Shown piece by piece: positions 1 through 9,363 of a stretch of DNA of 64,000 nucleotides. The stretch spans positions 66,042,546 to 66,106,545 of the forward strand of contig NC_081408.1 of assembly GCF_030272615.1 (NCBI RefSeq). Direction: 5' to 3'. How positions within the stretch are numbered: the first letter of the stretch is position 1; each line of letters starts with the position of its first letter. The position numbers and the translations under genes were made by a program. A model generated the notes under the pieces. It saw only the letters and a program-made list of their open reading frames with translations. It was not told the DNA's origin and ran no database searches. The DNA comes from Cryptomeria japonica. Lineage: Eukaryota > Streptophyta > Pinopsida > Cupressales > Cupressaceae.

Positions 1-419
1 CAAATCAGCATCAACTATGCCAGGTTCAATACCGGTTTAAGCTCATTCCATTACCAAAACCTTCGTTGTCAACTATATCACCTTATACAAAATTTTCATA
101 CTTCCATATATATTCTCTCCATGCATCCTTACTTCTCTAAAATAACCTAAAAGATCTCATAGATATATATGAGTCTTTTACAATATGCCATGTCGTCTTT
201 TACAAAAGATAACTACATTTAAATACAATAAATAAAAATTTATTCCCTATCGGATGGGGTGTTGATATGCATTGTTGTTGTTGCCGGTGAAGTGTTTGCC
301 GGTGTATGTAGATGTCTATTGCCAGTGTTGGTAATTGTCGGTGGCTTACTAGATGAATACCAGTTGGTTTCCATCAATGACAACATCAACTAGTCCCATA
401 AGAGTGTAGAATGCCAACA
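1..419 (-). repeat. 3' LTR of E1, partial
   Basis: Bases 1-419 match 5854-6283 closely in the same orientation. The match stops at CCAACA (minus-strand TGTTGG), exactly next to a polypurine tract. About 385 bp of its far end lie left of the window. Confidence 0.9.
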
Positions 420-420
420 A

Positions 421-433
421 TCTCCCCCTTTGG
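421..433 (-). promoter_or_regulatory. Polypurine tract of E1
   Basis: On the minus strand this reads CCAAAGGGGGAGA and directly abuts the 3' LTR, the expected place for plus-strand DNA priming. A second G-rich tract of very similar context lies at about 563-586, again beside an ATCAATG motif. E7 and E10 show the same doubling. Confidence 0.8.
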
Positions 434-763
434 CATTGATGGCAACACTCATGAGAAAAATCCAAAAATTGTTCCAAAAATCGAAGTCCAAAAAGTTACC
501 AAAAAGATGTGATCCCCCTGAGAAAATGATCTCTCTCTAATAATCATTTTTCTCTCTCCACTACTCCCCCTTTGACATCAATGACAGAGGTAGTAAAAAA
601 TAGTCAAATGAGTGTAAAAATGTCACCTCAAAGTTTGTAACTGGATGGTTACAATCTAGAATATATCTACCAAAACCAAATTAAGACTCTGCATTAATCT
701 ATTATCATCGTTCAGGGTTGACTGAGTCTGTTGGACCGTGTTGGTGAGATGATGCATGTGCTC

Positions 764-1948
764 TTATGGTGATCGTTCTCCTTGAAGTAATGCCTTAGAG
801 ATTTCATTTCTCAGAGAGATTAGATTTTCCAACTTAGGACCAAGTTTGTATTTAAGTTCTCTAGCATTTGACTTAATCCTTGCCTTTTCTTTCTCAAATG
901 TCTCCAATTTCTCTTGAAAACCTTCTATTTCCTGCTCAATAACTGATATAGGTTTGGATGAACCAATTATGTTATCAGCTATGTCATCTATTTCTTTATG
1001 TACTCCGTTGATCTCCTTTTCTATGTCATTTGTCAAAAGATGTGGTTTGCATGTTTCTTTGTACAACTCTTTGTATTCCAAAATTATAGTGTTCAGTGTC
1101 AATAATAGTGTATACATGTGTTCTATGTACTTCTTTATTGTGTCCTCAAAGAATTTATCCTTCTCCTTTTCAACTTTCTCTTTAAAGGTGTCCCCATTCA
1201 CCTTATCAACCATTATTACATTGTCAGCAATGAATTTGGACAATGTGTCCAATTTACCTAAAGAATCCTTTACATGATCTATGTTATATTTTGGTGCAAT
1301 CAATTTAAGAATTGGTATGGTGTCATCAATTGCCTTGTAGGACAATGTATTATAGTCTGTTATCTTCTTGATTGAATCCAAGAGTACCTTTGTTACATTA
1401 GTAGGTCTGATTTCACTTGATGAAGTGTCAGATGTCTGACCTATTACCTTAATTACATCTGTGGTTCCAACAATTGTAACCATTTTTCTTGTGTTGATCT
1501 CTGGTGGATCAGTTTGAGTTTGTATTTCAACTAGTAAAGGTTTGTCTGATATTTTAGGTGTCTCAGTGATTGTCAGTTTCTCTACTTCAATATGTACCTT
1601 TGCCTTAGTAGATTTCTCTGTATGCTCAACTGTTGGTGTCTTAAACTCGGTAGGTTTCTCTATGCCAACATCTATACCTTCAATATTCTTCCTAGTATCC
1701 AATGGTTGCTCTGTTTGTAATGATTGGTCTGTTGGGATCTCAACCTCAACAGTCTCTACCAATTTTTCAGCAATGTTGCCATTATCATCCTTAACCTCTG
1801 TAGTTTCCTTATCCACAACAATATTCACTTTCTGAGTATCCACATTCATGGTGAATAGTATTTTAGATTCAATATTAGTGTTATCATGTGTGATACCTTC
1901 ACTGCTAGTAACTGGTGGATCAACAATATGTCTCTGTGCAATATCCAA
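764..1948 (-). CDS. E1 accessory ORF, C-terminal block (coiled coil)
   Basis: Open for 394 codons. The first half is variable and rich in Thr, Glu and Val. The second half, from about residue 185, is well conserved with E10 (shared VTKVLLDSIKKIT) and ends in a long heptad-rich, Lys/Glu-rich coiled coil. A QTQTDPPEINT motif is also shared with E10. I recognise no enzyme domain. It is the C-terminal part of a protein whose middle and N-terminal parts lie at 2238-3981; frameshifts and stops around 1949-2237 break the join. A structural or nucleic-acid-binding role is plausible from the coiled coil and the basic centre, but that is inference. Confidence 0.6.
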   Translation of the reverse strand: MDIAQRHIVDPPVTSSEGITHDNTNIESKILFTMNVDTQKVNIVVDKETTEVKDDNGNIAEKLVETVEVEIPTDQSLQTEQPLDTRKNIEGIDVGIEKPTEFKTPTVEHTEKSTKAKVHIEVEKLTITETPKISDKPLLVEIQTQTDPPEINTRKMVTIVGTTDVIKVIGQTSDTSSSEIRPTNVTKVLLDSIKKITDYNTLSYKAIDDTIPILKLIAPKYNIDHVKDSLGKLDTLSKFIADNVIMVDKVNGDTFKEKVEKEKDKFFEDTIKKYIEHMYTLLLTLNTIILEYKELYKETCKPHLLTNDIEKEINGVHKEIDDIADNIIGSSKPISVIEQEIEGFQEKLETFEKEKARIKSNARELKYKLGPKLENLISLRNEISKALLQGERSP

Positions 1949-2237
1949 AGGTGGTGGTAATTGTCAGTGATCTTGATGTTTGGAATACCACCAATTTTAC
2001 CTTTCCCCTTATCCTTATCCTTCTAATATTCCTTGAATGTTTTCTTTGGCCAGTTCATTTCCTCTTGTTTTTCTTTCTCCACAAAAAATATATCCTATTT
2101 ATTAGCAGTCTCCTCTGCAATCTCATTTACTCTACCTACCATCAAACTTACCTACCAGTGACCACTAGCAAAAATGGATCTATTAGCCTCACAAATTAGA
2201 TCATCAATTTCCTCTTTTGAGTTAACTGGATGTACAA

Positions 2238-3032
2238 CTAGAAGTTTTCAACTTTTAGTTTCTTATCCAATTCCATCACTGCAATCCTTTTGGCATCTAA
2301 TCTTCTATATAGTTTGTTAGGTAAACCATCCACTACTTCAATTAAAACCATTTTGTATATATCCAGATGTAAAATTATACTATTCTCAATGCTTTCCTTA
2401 TCTGAATCTTTAAATGTGTTATACAATTTACTCACATTATCCAAATTACCATCATTAGTTATTTCATTTAGTAAATCATCTAATGAAGGTATGACTGGTT
2501 TCTGTTTCTTCTTGGGAGTTAGTTTCTTGGCCAGTTCCCCTACTACCTGTTGTTTCTTCCTTAAAGTTGTTGTTCTTTTGGGTGAAGGAGAGGGTACCAA
2601 TAAAGGTTTTCTCTTCCTCTCACCTCTTTTGAATTCAGATGGTATCTCACTGTTAGAAGATGTGCCAACTGGTGAAATGTGTGCCTCTAGTTGTAGTCCT
2701 TCCAGCTCACTAGGCATTATCCTAGTGAAGTTCATAACATTTTCTTTGATTTCCTGTACCTTCTTTGATGCATCCCTAATAGAATTTTCTCTTTTATTCC
2801 TTTGCTTCATTGTTTTCACACCACTCTCAATAGTTTTAGCACTACCAAAGACTTGTTATGTTGGTTCTCTTGGTGCATCTAACAAAGCTTTTGCATATGT
2901 CTCAATAATGTTGAGATCTACCTCATAGCCCATTTCAGTTACCCATATAGTCCTAGGAAGTACAACTTCCATCCATGTCTCATCCTTTTTGATGGCAAAA
3001 AAAATTTCTTTATCATATTTGTCCACTACACT
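2238..3032 (-). pseudogene. E1 accessory ORF, basic middle block
   Basis: Bases 2238-2819 are open for 193 codons. The preceding 2820-3032 continue the same protein with stops (conserved KKDE, WVTEMGYE and ETYAKALL motifs, also found in E10). The centre is strongly basic, with repeated Lys/Arg runs such as KKLTPKKKQK, and contains the phrase HISPVGTSS, which is nearly the same in E10 (HLSPVGTSS). The C-terminal part, DDLLNEIT onward, is also shared. The Lys-rich stretch could be a nuclear localisation or nucleic-acid-binding region. The stop at 2238 is followed by a frame-scrambled join to the C-terminal block. Confidence 0.6.
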
Positions 3033-3981
3033 CTATGTTAGTCTTTCTCTTGTTTTCATTTTAGATTTTAAAGCTTTAAAGTATTTATTTATATTGTTGT
3101 CTTTTGCAGTTCCCATGCCGGTAAAAGCTTCATGTAATTGTTTTCCTACTGGTATTTCATATCCAAAGTCTTTTGGTCCTATATCAGGAATTTCCTTAGT
3201 GAAGTACAACATTAAACATACTAAAAGATTACCAAAGAGAAATGTCCCTTTCTTATCTCCTTTAATCTTTTTCAAATTATCAATGAGTTCATCTTTTAGC
3301 CATTCACACACATCAATCATTGCATTGTTCTTGACCATTTCATAAGCACTATTAATGCAAAGACTAGAGACTAAATTAAGTCTGTTTGCATGTGTAGTCT
3401 TGTAACCAAGTATCATACTTATGAATCTCACATTGATGTCTTTGATGTCATTCACTCTTAGTGATCTACTGTCTGTTGTTTCTCTAGTTAGGGTCATTAC
3501 ATTTTTGTTAGGGACTTTCTTTGTTTTGTCTAGTCTACTATCGGTTGAGGGTAAACCAGTTAATGCCCTAATTACTTGCTAGGTAAATTTGCAGACATAA
3601 TCCAACCATAGAAATTCTCCATGTGCTCTACTTACGACAATTATCACTACTTCTTTCAAAAATTTAGGGATATTCAATATTTCAACAAAACCTAAAGTCT
3701 CCACAATCTTGTGTTCATGTTTAACGGTGCCATTTTCATCACAAATTACCATTCTAAACATTTTCAACAATTCCTCATAACCTAATTCTTCAATGTTGCA
3801 ATGAATATAAATCCTAGGGTCTTCAGCATAAGCTACACCTTTAGGAATTTTTGAAAATGCACCTATGGAATCATCTTCCTTAGATACTTCAGGAATTATC
3901 TTCAACATGGGCCTAGGGCATTTTATTGTTTTTCGCATTAGTAGGGTTCACAATAAATTCGGTAGTAGAAGAAGAAGCCAT
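3033..3981 (-). pseudogene. E1 accessory ORF, N-terminal block
   Basis: The likely start is the ATG at 3981-3979 (minus), reading MASSSTTEF in an AAATGGCT context typical of plant starts. A frameshift near 3920-3940 then leads into the frame that is open from 3938 to 3579, and after a stop the same protein continues from 3497 to 3033. Residues include a SLCINSAYEMVKNNA segment and DIGPKDFGYEIPVGKQL. Its C-terminal end, NKYFKALKSKMKTRERL, matches the first visible residues of the E10 copy. The fold is unknown to me; similar ORFs occur in plant retrotransposons. It is broken by one frameshift and at least two stops. Confidence 0.55.
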
Positions 3982-4124
3982 TTGAAAAATACCTTTAGCT
4001 CCTTAACAATACCTGAATGCTTGAAAGAAATCACTTCACACCTTCACCTTGAATGCCTTGGCTCTTTTTTGTGCTTTCTGCTAATTTGAATACTTGTTGA
4101 ATCAAAAATGAGGGAAATTTGATG

Positions 4125-4132
4125 ATTTATAA
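4125..4132 (-). promoter_or_regulatory. Possible TATA box upstream of the accessory ORF
   Basis: The minus strand reads TTATAAAT about 145 bp upstream of the ATG at 3981, inside a 342-bp non-coding gap (3982-4323) between the zinc-knuckle ORF and the accessory ORF. This would allow separate transcription of the accessory ORF. In AT-rich DNA such a match is common, so support is weak. Confidence 0.25.
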
Positions 4133-4323
4133 TGACTTTTCTCTCAACAACTGCATTAAATGCTTGTCGGTTAAGTGAAAACTTAACACATCTTCTGGTA
4201 AAGAAGAAATTTATCATCTCACCATGGACTGAGGGTAATCTGTATGATATTCAATTTGCTACAATAACCCCAAAGGGTTACTTCTTAGTTGGATGAAGAA
4301 TCTCCTATCAGTGGAGGGTTACT

Positions 4324-5398
4324 CTATTCTACTAGTGAGGAAATAGTTTCATCAACATTCTGATTTGTCTTCCTAATCCATTGTTCTGAAAATTCTTGCT
4401 TTACCTTGTCTATCTTTTCTTTTCCTTTCAAACTGGATCCTTTATTATTTGTTGGTAAAGTCTTACTTCTACAGAATTTTGCAATATGTCCAATCTTGTT
4501 ACAAGCATAACAAGTCACATTATTCCTCTGAATAGATTTTCCATATCCTATGTTAGTTTGTGTTCTGCATTGATTAGATAAGTGTCCATATCTTACACAA
4601 ACATAACATTTCACATTCATTCTATAGTTTTCTGAATTATGACCAGCTTTGATGCATTTGGAATATTGAACGGTGGGTGCATTAATGTTCTGATTGTTTC
4701 TAAATCTACATTGATTTGCTTTATGACCATATTTGTTGCAATTGAAACATTTTCCATTAAACTTGTAAGCATTAGGTTGTCTTACTAGTTTACTGTGATC
4801 ATGATTGTTTGCACTACCGAAACTTTCTCCAACTTCAAATCCAAGTCCATTAGTATCTCCATTTGGTTTCTGAGTTTTCAGCATATCATCAAGTTCCTCT
4901 GAACTTTTCTTGAATTTCTCTTTGTGTTGATTTGCAGTAGCCAACTCATTTTCCAGAATTCCCTTTTGTCTCATAAGTTCAATTTTATCATGTTGCATGT
5001 TAATCAAATCTATCTTCAACATATCATTTTCATGACTAAGTCTTAGATTTTTATTTCCAGCATCATTGAGTCTCCTAGTCAATTCATCTTCATTCTTCTT
5101 TTTGTCTTCAATGTATTTACAAAACCTCATAGTCATATCTTGCATTTCATTCTTCATAGTACTGTTTTCTTGTCTCAACTTGGTCATAGGTTAATTAAGA
5201 GTTTCCTTTTCATCATTATCATTATGCATCTTCTCATGAAGTTCTTTTCTTTTGATCATTATCATTAGTAAGATTCTCCTGAAGTCCTTGAGTGAATTCC
5301 TGTGAGGTCCTCAGATCATCTTCAAGTTTGATATTCTTCAACTTCTCTACATCATAATCTACAAGAGATTCTTCCAATTATTTTCTTAAGTTCTCCAT
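4324..5398 (-). pseudogene. E1 coiled-coil and CCHC zinc-knuckle protein (gag-like)
   Basis: Open from 5187 to 4324 (287 codons). Related coding sequence extends back to an ATG at 5398 (MENLRK) but is interrupted by stops at about 5187-5390. The N-terminal half is a Lys/Glu/Leu coiled coil. The C-terminal half has four knuckles: CFNCNKYGHKANQC, a decayed second (first and last Cys replaced by Tyr), CYVCVRYGHLSNQC and CYACNKIGHIAKFC. Nucleocapsid-type knuckles bind retrotransposon RNA. I see no Copia capsid domain of the UBN2/gag_2 type ahead of them, unlike E7 at 27550, so this may be a nucleocapsid module fused to a coiled coil. Confidence 0.65.
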
Positions 5399-5455
5399 CT
5401 ATACCAGTGTTAGAATCTTCCTCAAGCTATTAGGGTTTTGAAAATAGAGGACCAG

Positions 5456-5468
5456 GCTTTAATACAAA
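5456..5468 (-). promoter_or_regulatory. Primer binding site of E1 (degenerate, tRNA-Met type)
   Basis: The minus strand reads TTTGTATTAAAGC directly after the 5' LTR. It matches the canonical Copia site TTGGTATCAGAGC except for a few transitions, and it is one base from the LTR end. Confidence 0.7.
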
Positions 5469-5469
5469 T

Positions 5470-6283
5470 TGTTAGGATTATTGATAGTCCCAAAGATACT
5501 AAGAGGGGGGGGTGAATCGGTATCTAACCGGTTAGCAAAATATTTAAACTTGTTAAGAACTTTGTATCCCAAAATAGTGTATCAGTAAATAAGAATTAAT
5601 GCATCAAATAAGAATAATAGAGACAACATAGAGAACACACCATAACACAAGATATTTAACGAGGAAACCTGGTGTGGGAAAAACCTCGGTGGGATTTGTG
5701 ACCCACAATATTCACTCACTGGACAATGAATAAATATTACTTACAATGAGGGGCCTACACATGCAGGAAGGCCAACTGCCTAGAGCACAATGCTCAATAA
5801 GAGTCACGCTAACTACAAAAGTGGATTATGAAATCCAATAAAATGTATTGCTTCAAATCAGCATCAACTATGCCAGGTTCAGTACCGGTTTAAGCTCATT
5901 CCATTACCAAAACCTTCACTGTCAACTATATCACCTTATACACAATTTTCATACTTCCATACATATTCTCTCCATGCATCCTTACTTCTCTAAAATGACC
6001 TATAAGATCTCATAGATATATATGAGTCTTTTACAATATGCCATGTCAGCTTTTACAAAATATAATTACATTTAAATACAAGAAACAAAAGTTTATTCCC
6101 TGTCGGCTGGGGTGCCAATATGCATTGTTGCCGCTGCCAGTGAAGTGTCTACACACGTATGTAGATGTCTATTGTCAGTGCCGGTAACTACCAATGGCTT
6201 ACTAGATGAATACCAGTTGGTTGTTAGTTGGTTGTCATCAATGACAACATCAACTATTCTCATAAGAGTGTAGAATACCAACA
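5470..6283 (-). repeat. 5' LTR of E1 (814 bp)
   Basis: Starts TGTTGG and ends CCTAACA on the minus strand. It is matched by the partial 3' LTR at 1-419. The end proximal to the primer site contains a motif shared by all Copia-type LTRs here (5661-5694). The same LTR family, in variant forms, occurs as the solo LTR at 25993-26799 and as the E10 LTR at 60582-61376. Confidence 0.9.
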
Positions 6284-6734
6284 AGGAAGACCACTAGTAA
6301 GGCAATCGTTTGTAGGTTCAAGACAACCTAACTAGTATTCTCCAAATTTTCATGGTTATTGTCACCAGTGTAATAAGTTCAATCATAGAATGACAGATTG
6401 TAGGAAAATGAATGTCAACCCTAGTTTTGAGAGTAGAAACTCATTTGCTACATTACAAAGTACAAATGCCACATGTTATAATTGCAATGAGTTTGGTTAG
6501 AAGAGTTGTGAATGTAGGAGTAATATGAAAATGTTCTACAAGAATGCATTGAGTACATCTTATAGTGCTAATGTGAAATGTTATAAGTGTCAAAATTTTG
6601 GTCACATAGCAAGGTATTGTCAGCTGAGAACAGACAAGCAAAAGAGAATTCTATCAGATGAGAAGTTGGAAACAAAACCGAAACACAAAGAGACAGAAGA
6701 GGAAAAGAAAGAAGAGAAACCGGTTTGGGTAGAG
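6284..6734 (+). pseudogene. E2 Copia gag fragment with three zinc knuckles
   Basis: The plus strand encodes CHQCNKFNHRMTDC, then CYNCNEFG with the His position replaced by a stop, then CYKCQNFGHIARYC, followed by a Lys/Glu-rich tail. This is the nucleocapsid end of a Copia gag. The left part of the gene is cut off by E1. On the right it is interrupted at 6734 by a solo LTR; removing that LTR with one copy of its target duplication puts this frame directly in phase with the protease region at 9364. Confidence 0.75.
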
Positions 6735-9358
6735 TGTTAGACACAATGCACCACTAAGAGGAGGGTGAATCAGTAGTTCTCAAACTTTTCCCTTTAACTA
6801 TCCTTATGAAAGTAAACCGATTAATAGATCTAGCTAAATATAGGCTTATTGATTAGTGAGGAGACTAAACACAAATGTATTCACACAAAGGGACATCACA
6901 TGACACCAGTATGTATGAGGAAAACCCAAGATGGGAAAAACCTTGGTGAGAAATGATGCTAGAGTCTACTGATCCAATCCAGTCTCACAATGAAAATCTA
7001 TTACAATATTTAGGGCACCAACCCCTAACTAATTTATGGGATACAACCTAAAGGAGCTACAACCCCTTCTAGTTTATGGGCTCCAACCCAAAGGAGCTAC
7101 AACTCCTAACTAATTTATAGGCTACACCCCAAAGGTGCTACAAGCCCTGCACCAAGATACAACTCAGTGGTCTCAAAGATAATTTCAAATACAAAATTAA
7201 TAATACTGTTACAAGTGAATATTGTAACCATTTCATATACCTCACTCTACCGATGAGACACCTTCTCTACTGTATCGACTCACTCTTCTACTGCTCTTAT
7301 CTGCAGAATAATATTGCAGGTAAACTCTACCAGTTCACTTCTACTCTTCTTCTTCTCTACTGGATCTCCTCATCATTGTTCTTTTCTTCAGTCCTCTCAA
7401 CTGTCTTTCTGCTCGTACAAGCTCCTACTGGTTATCTCTTCAGATGCACTCAAGCTACTATACCGATTGCTTAGACCATATTGGTTAACCTTCTATTAAA
7501 CCCTATCATTGGTTTAACCTTCACTCCCTTAGACACTTCTATCCTTAGCTATTTTCTCTTTGACTGATCTAGCTCTCTCATGTAGCAATCAAACACTTCA
7601 CAACACCTCTATCCTCTTCCATTAAACAACAATTAACAATATCTTTGGCCTGCATATTTATCACCTGGTTTTCTTGCCAAAATCCTATTCAAGTTTTAGG
7701 CAGTTAGGGTTTCCTCATCGACATCAAGGAAAACCAAATTGAATCGGATCTTATCCAATCTTATTGCCTAGATAGTTGTTTGATCATCACCGCCATTGTT
7801 GTGTCTTCTTGATCATGCCTTATATCTTTGGCAATCTTCTTTTTACCCTATCGGTTGATCTTTTAGTCAAACACCAAGATTGGTCTTGAGGTTTCCTTCA
7901 TCTTCCTCGATCTCCTTAATCATTTTGAGCTATCTCTATGTTGTCCTCCAGACCTCAAGCTACAAACCTCTACAATGGCTCTGCAACTCATCCCATGATT
8001 TGTGGTTGTTTCATTAATGTTGACTAATCGTTCCAACAACCATGTCGATGGAAACTTCACCAACCTTTGCATGCTTGCCAGATCAGCTCCACATGGTACC
8101 TTTGTCGACTAACTGCTAGCTTGGACCTCTATGTCAATTCAAATAGGATCACTGACCAATCACATAACTAGTTCTTTCCTTTCCTTTTGCCGATTTACTA
8201 ACCCTATCGGTATCTCACACTTTACTAGTTAACTTTCATGTCTACACTTTGCTAAATTGTTGGTGGAACACCTTGATCGGTTCCTAGACATGTGTATCCA
8301 TATCATGCTCATTCTCATTAGGTGGGAAGACTTCTACATCTACACCTTGTCCCTATTATCAATGAACTTGCATACCCATAAACACTCTTGATGACACCAT
8401 GTCATACACCTTCAACAGACTCCATCTTTAATCTGGCCATTTTCCTCTATCTTAGTCTACTCAGCCTCTCCTTCTTCTTGATCAGATCGGACCATATCAC
8501 AACTAGTTTGTCAAAATTACAAACTCATCATACTTCATCTATTCTAGCATCCCAACATATCTTCTCTATCAGGCCAATGCATAACCCTGATTTCATGCAC
8601 ATGAGGCATTTCTTTGTTTCATCGATAGATCCGGTGTGAGCCTTCAAACACTTGCCTTTACCTCTTCTTCCTTATCTCACAAAACTATGATGTACACTAT
8701 GCATAATAGGAGATAAGCTCCACTTACTAGTGAAGTGACACCTTGTCATCTGCTTCCTGCAATGTACTCATATGGCTTCTTTGTTTGTGTAGCACATCTT
8801 GAAATAGGCACATGTGATCCAGTGTTGGCACATTCTCTGTCAGTCATCTCTTCACATGGTGACTGCATCTTCATCCGATGCGAGTCCTATTGTTCTGCAA
8901 CCTCACAACATATCGGTGACCAGTTCATCCTTCTCCTTTGGTATTGATGTGATTTAGATAACATTCTGCCTCTTCATCACAAACATCTCAAGCACCTTGC
9001 TCATCCTACTTGTTCATTGGTCATAATCTTGTCAGTAGACAACCACTCACTTAGTTGATTTGTCTTCTCTATATCAACACATCACTTGCCAGTTGACATC
9101 CTTTCCTTACCAGTGATACACTATACCAGTAACCTATCCATCTCATCCACACAAGTTAGGCACTAACTTGTGTACCGACGAATCCAGTGGTCATCCATTT
9201 GAATGACATTCTCTTCCTTACCTTACCGATGTTCTACAACACAAGGTGATATCAAAGATATTTCATTCTGTACTCATTCATGACAGTGTTGCACATACAT
9301 CTCTCATACCAGTAGTCATCCCATACCGGTTGACATCAATAAAAACACAATGCTATCA
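6735..9358 (-). mobile_element. Solo LTR (2,624 bp) inside E2, with 5-bp target duplication
   Basis: Flanked on both sides by tagag (6730-6734 and 9359-9363). Termini on the minus strand are TGATAGC...TCTAACA. The LTR motif shared with the other Copia-type elements lies at 6917-6950, about 190 bp from the 3' end, as in E1, E7 and E10. No internal region or second LTR is present. Several short open frames inside (for example 7253-7499, 8388-8639, 8735-8947) have no recognisable product and I treat them as chance. A degenerate 47-bp tandem repeat sits at 7024-7150. Confidence 0.8.
7024..7150. repeat. Three degenerate ~47-bp tandem units in the solo LTR
   Basis: Units share the pattern aactaatttatggg, acaacc, aaaggagctacaa. 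A similar run built on cttaacagggt and ctcctaa occurs in the E3 LTR at about 11130-11360. Confidence 0.6.
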
Positions 9359-9363
9359 TAGAG

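Larger units (their letters stand above)
1..6283 (-). mobile_element. E1: non-autonomous Copia-like LTR retrotransposon (left end off window)
   Basis: Read on the minus strand the order is 5' LTR (5470-6283), tRNA-Met-like primer site (5456-5468), coiled-coil/zinc-knuckle ORF (4324-5398), accessory ORF (764-3981), polypurine tract (421-433) and 3' LTR (1-419, cut by the window edge). No protease, integrase, RT or RNase H is seen, so the element cannot move by itself. The LTR ends are TGTTGG...CCTAACA. It lies in the gag of Copia E2, which continues at 6284. E10 at the right end of the window belongs to the same family. Assignment to Copia rests on the primer site, the zinc knuckles and the resemblance of the LTR ends to those of E7. 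Confidence 0.85.

Noticed and set aside
954-1835. Plus-strand frames opposite the accessory ORF, and similar ones at 2290-3345 and 62378-62689
   Set aside because: Antisense shadows of the minus-strand ORF.
8388-8947. Two frames of 70-83 codons
   Set aside because: They lie in the 2.6-kb solo LTR, have no domain and no conserved relative here.
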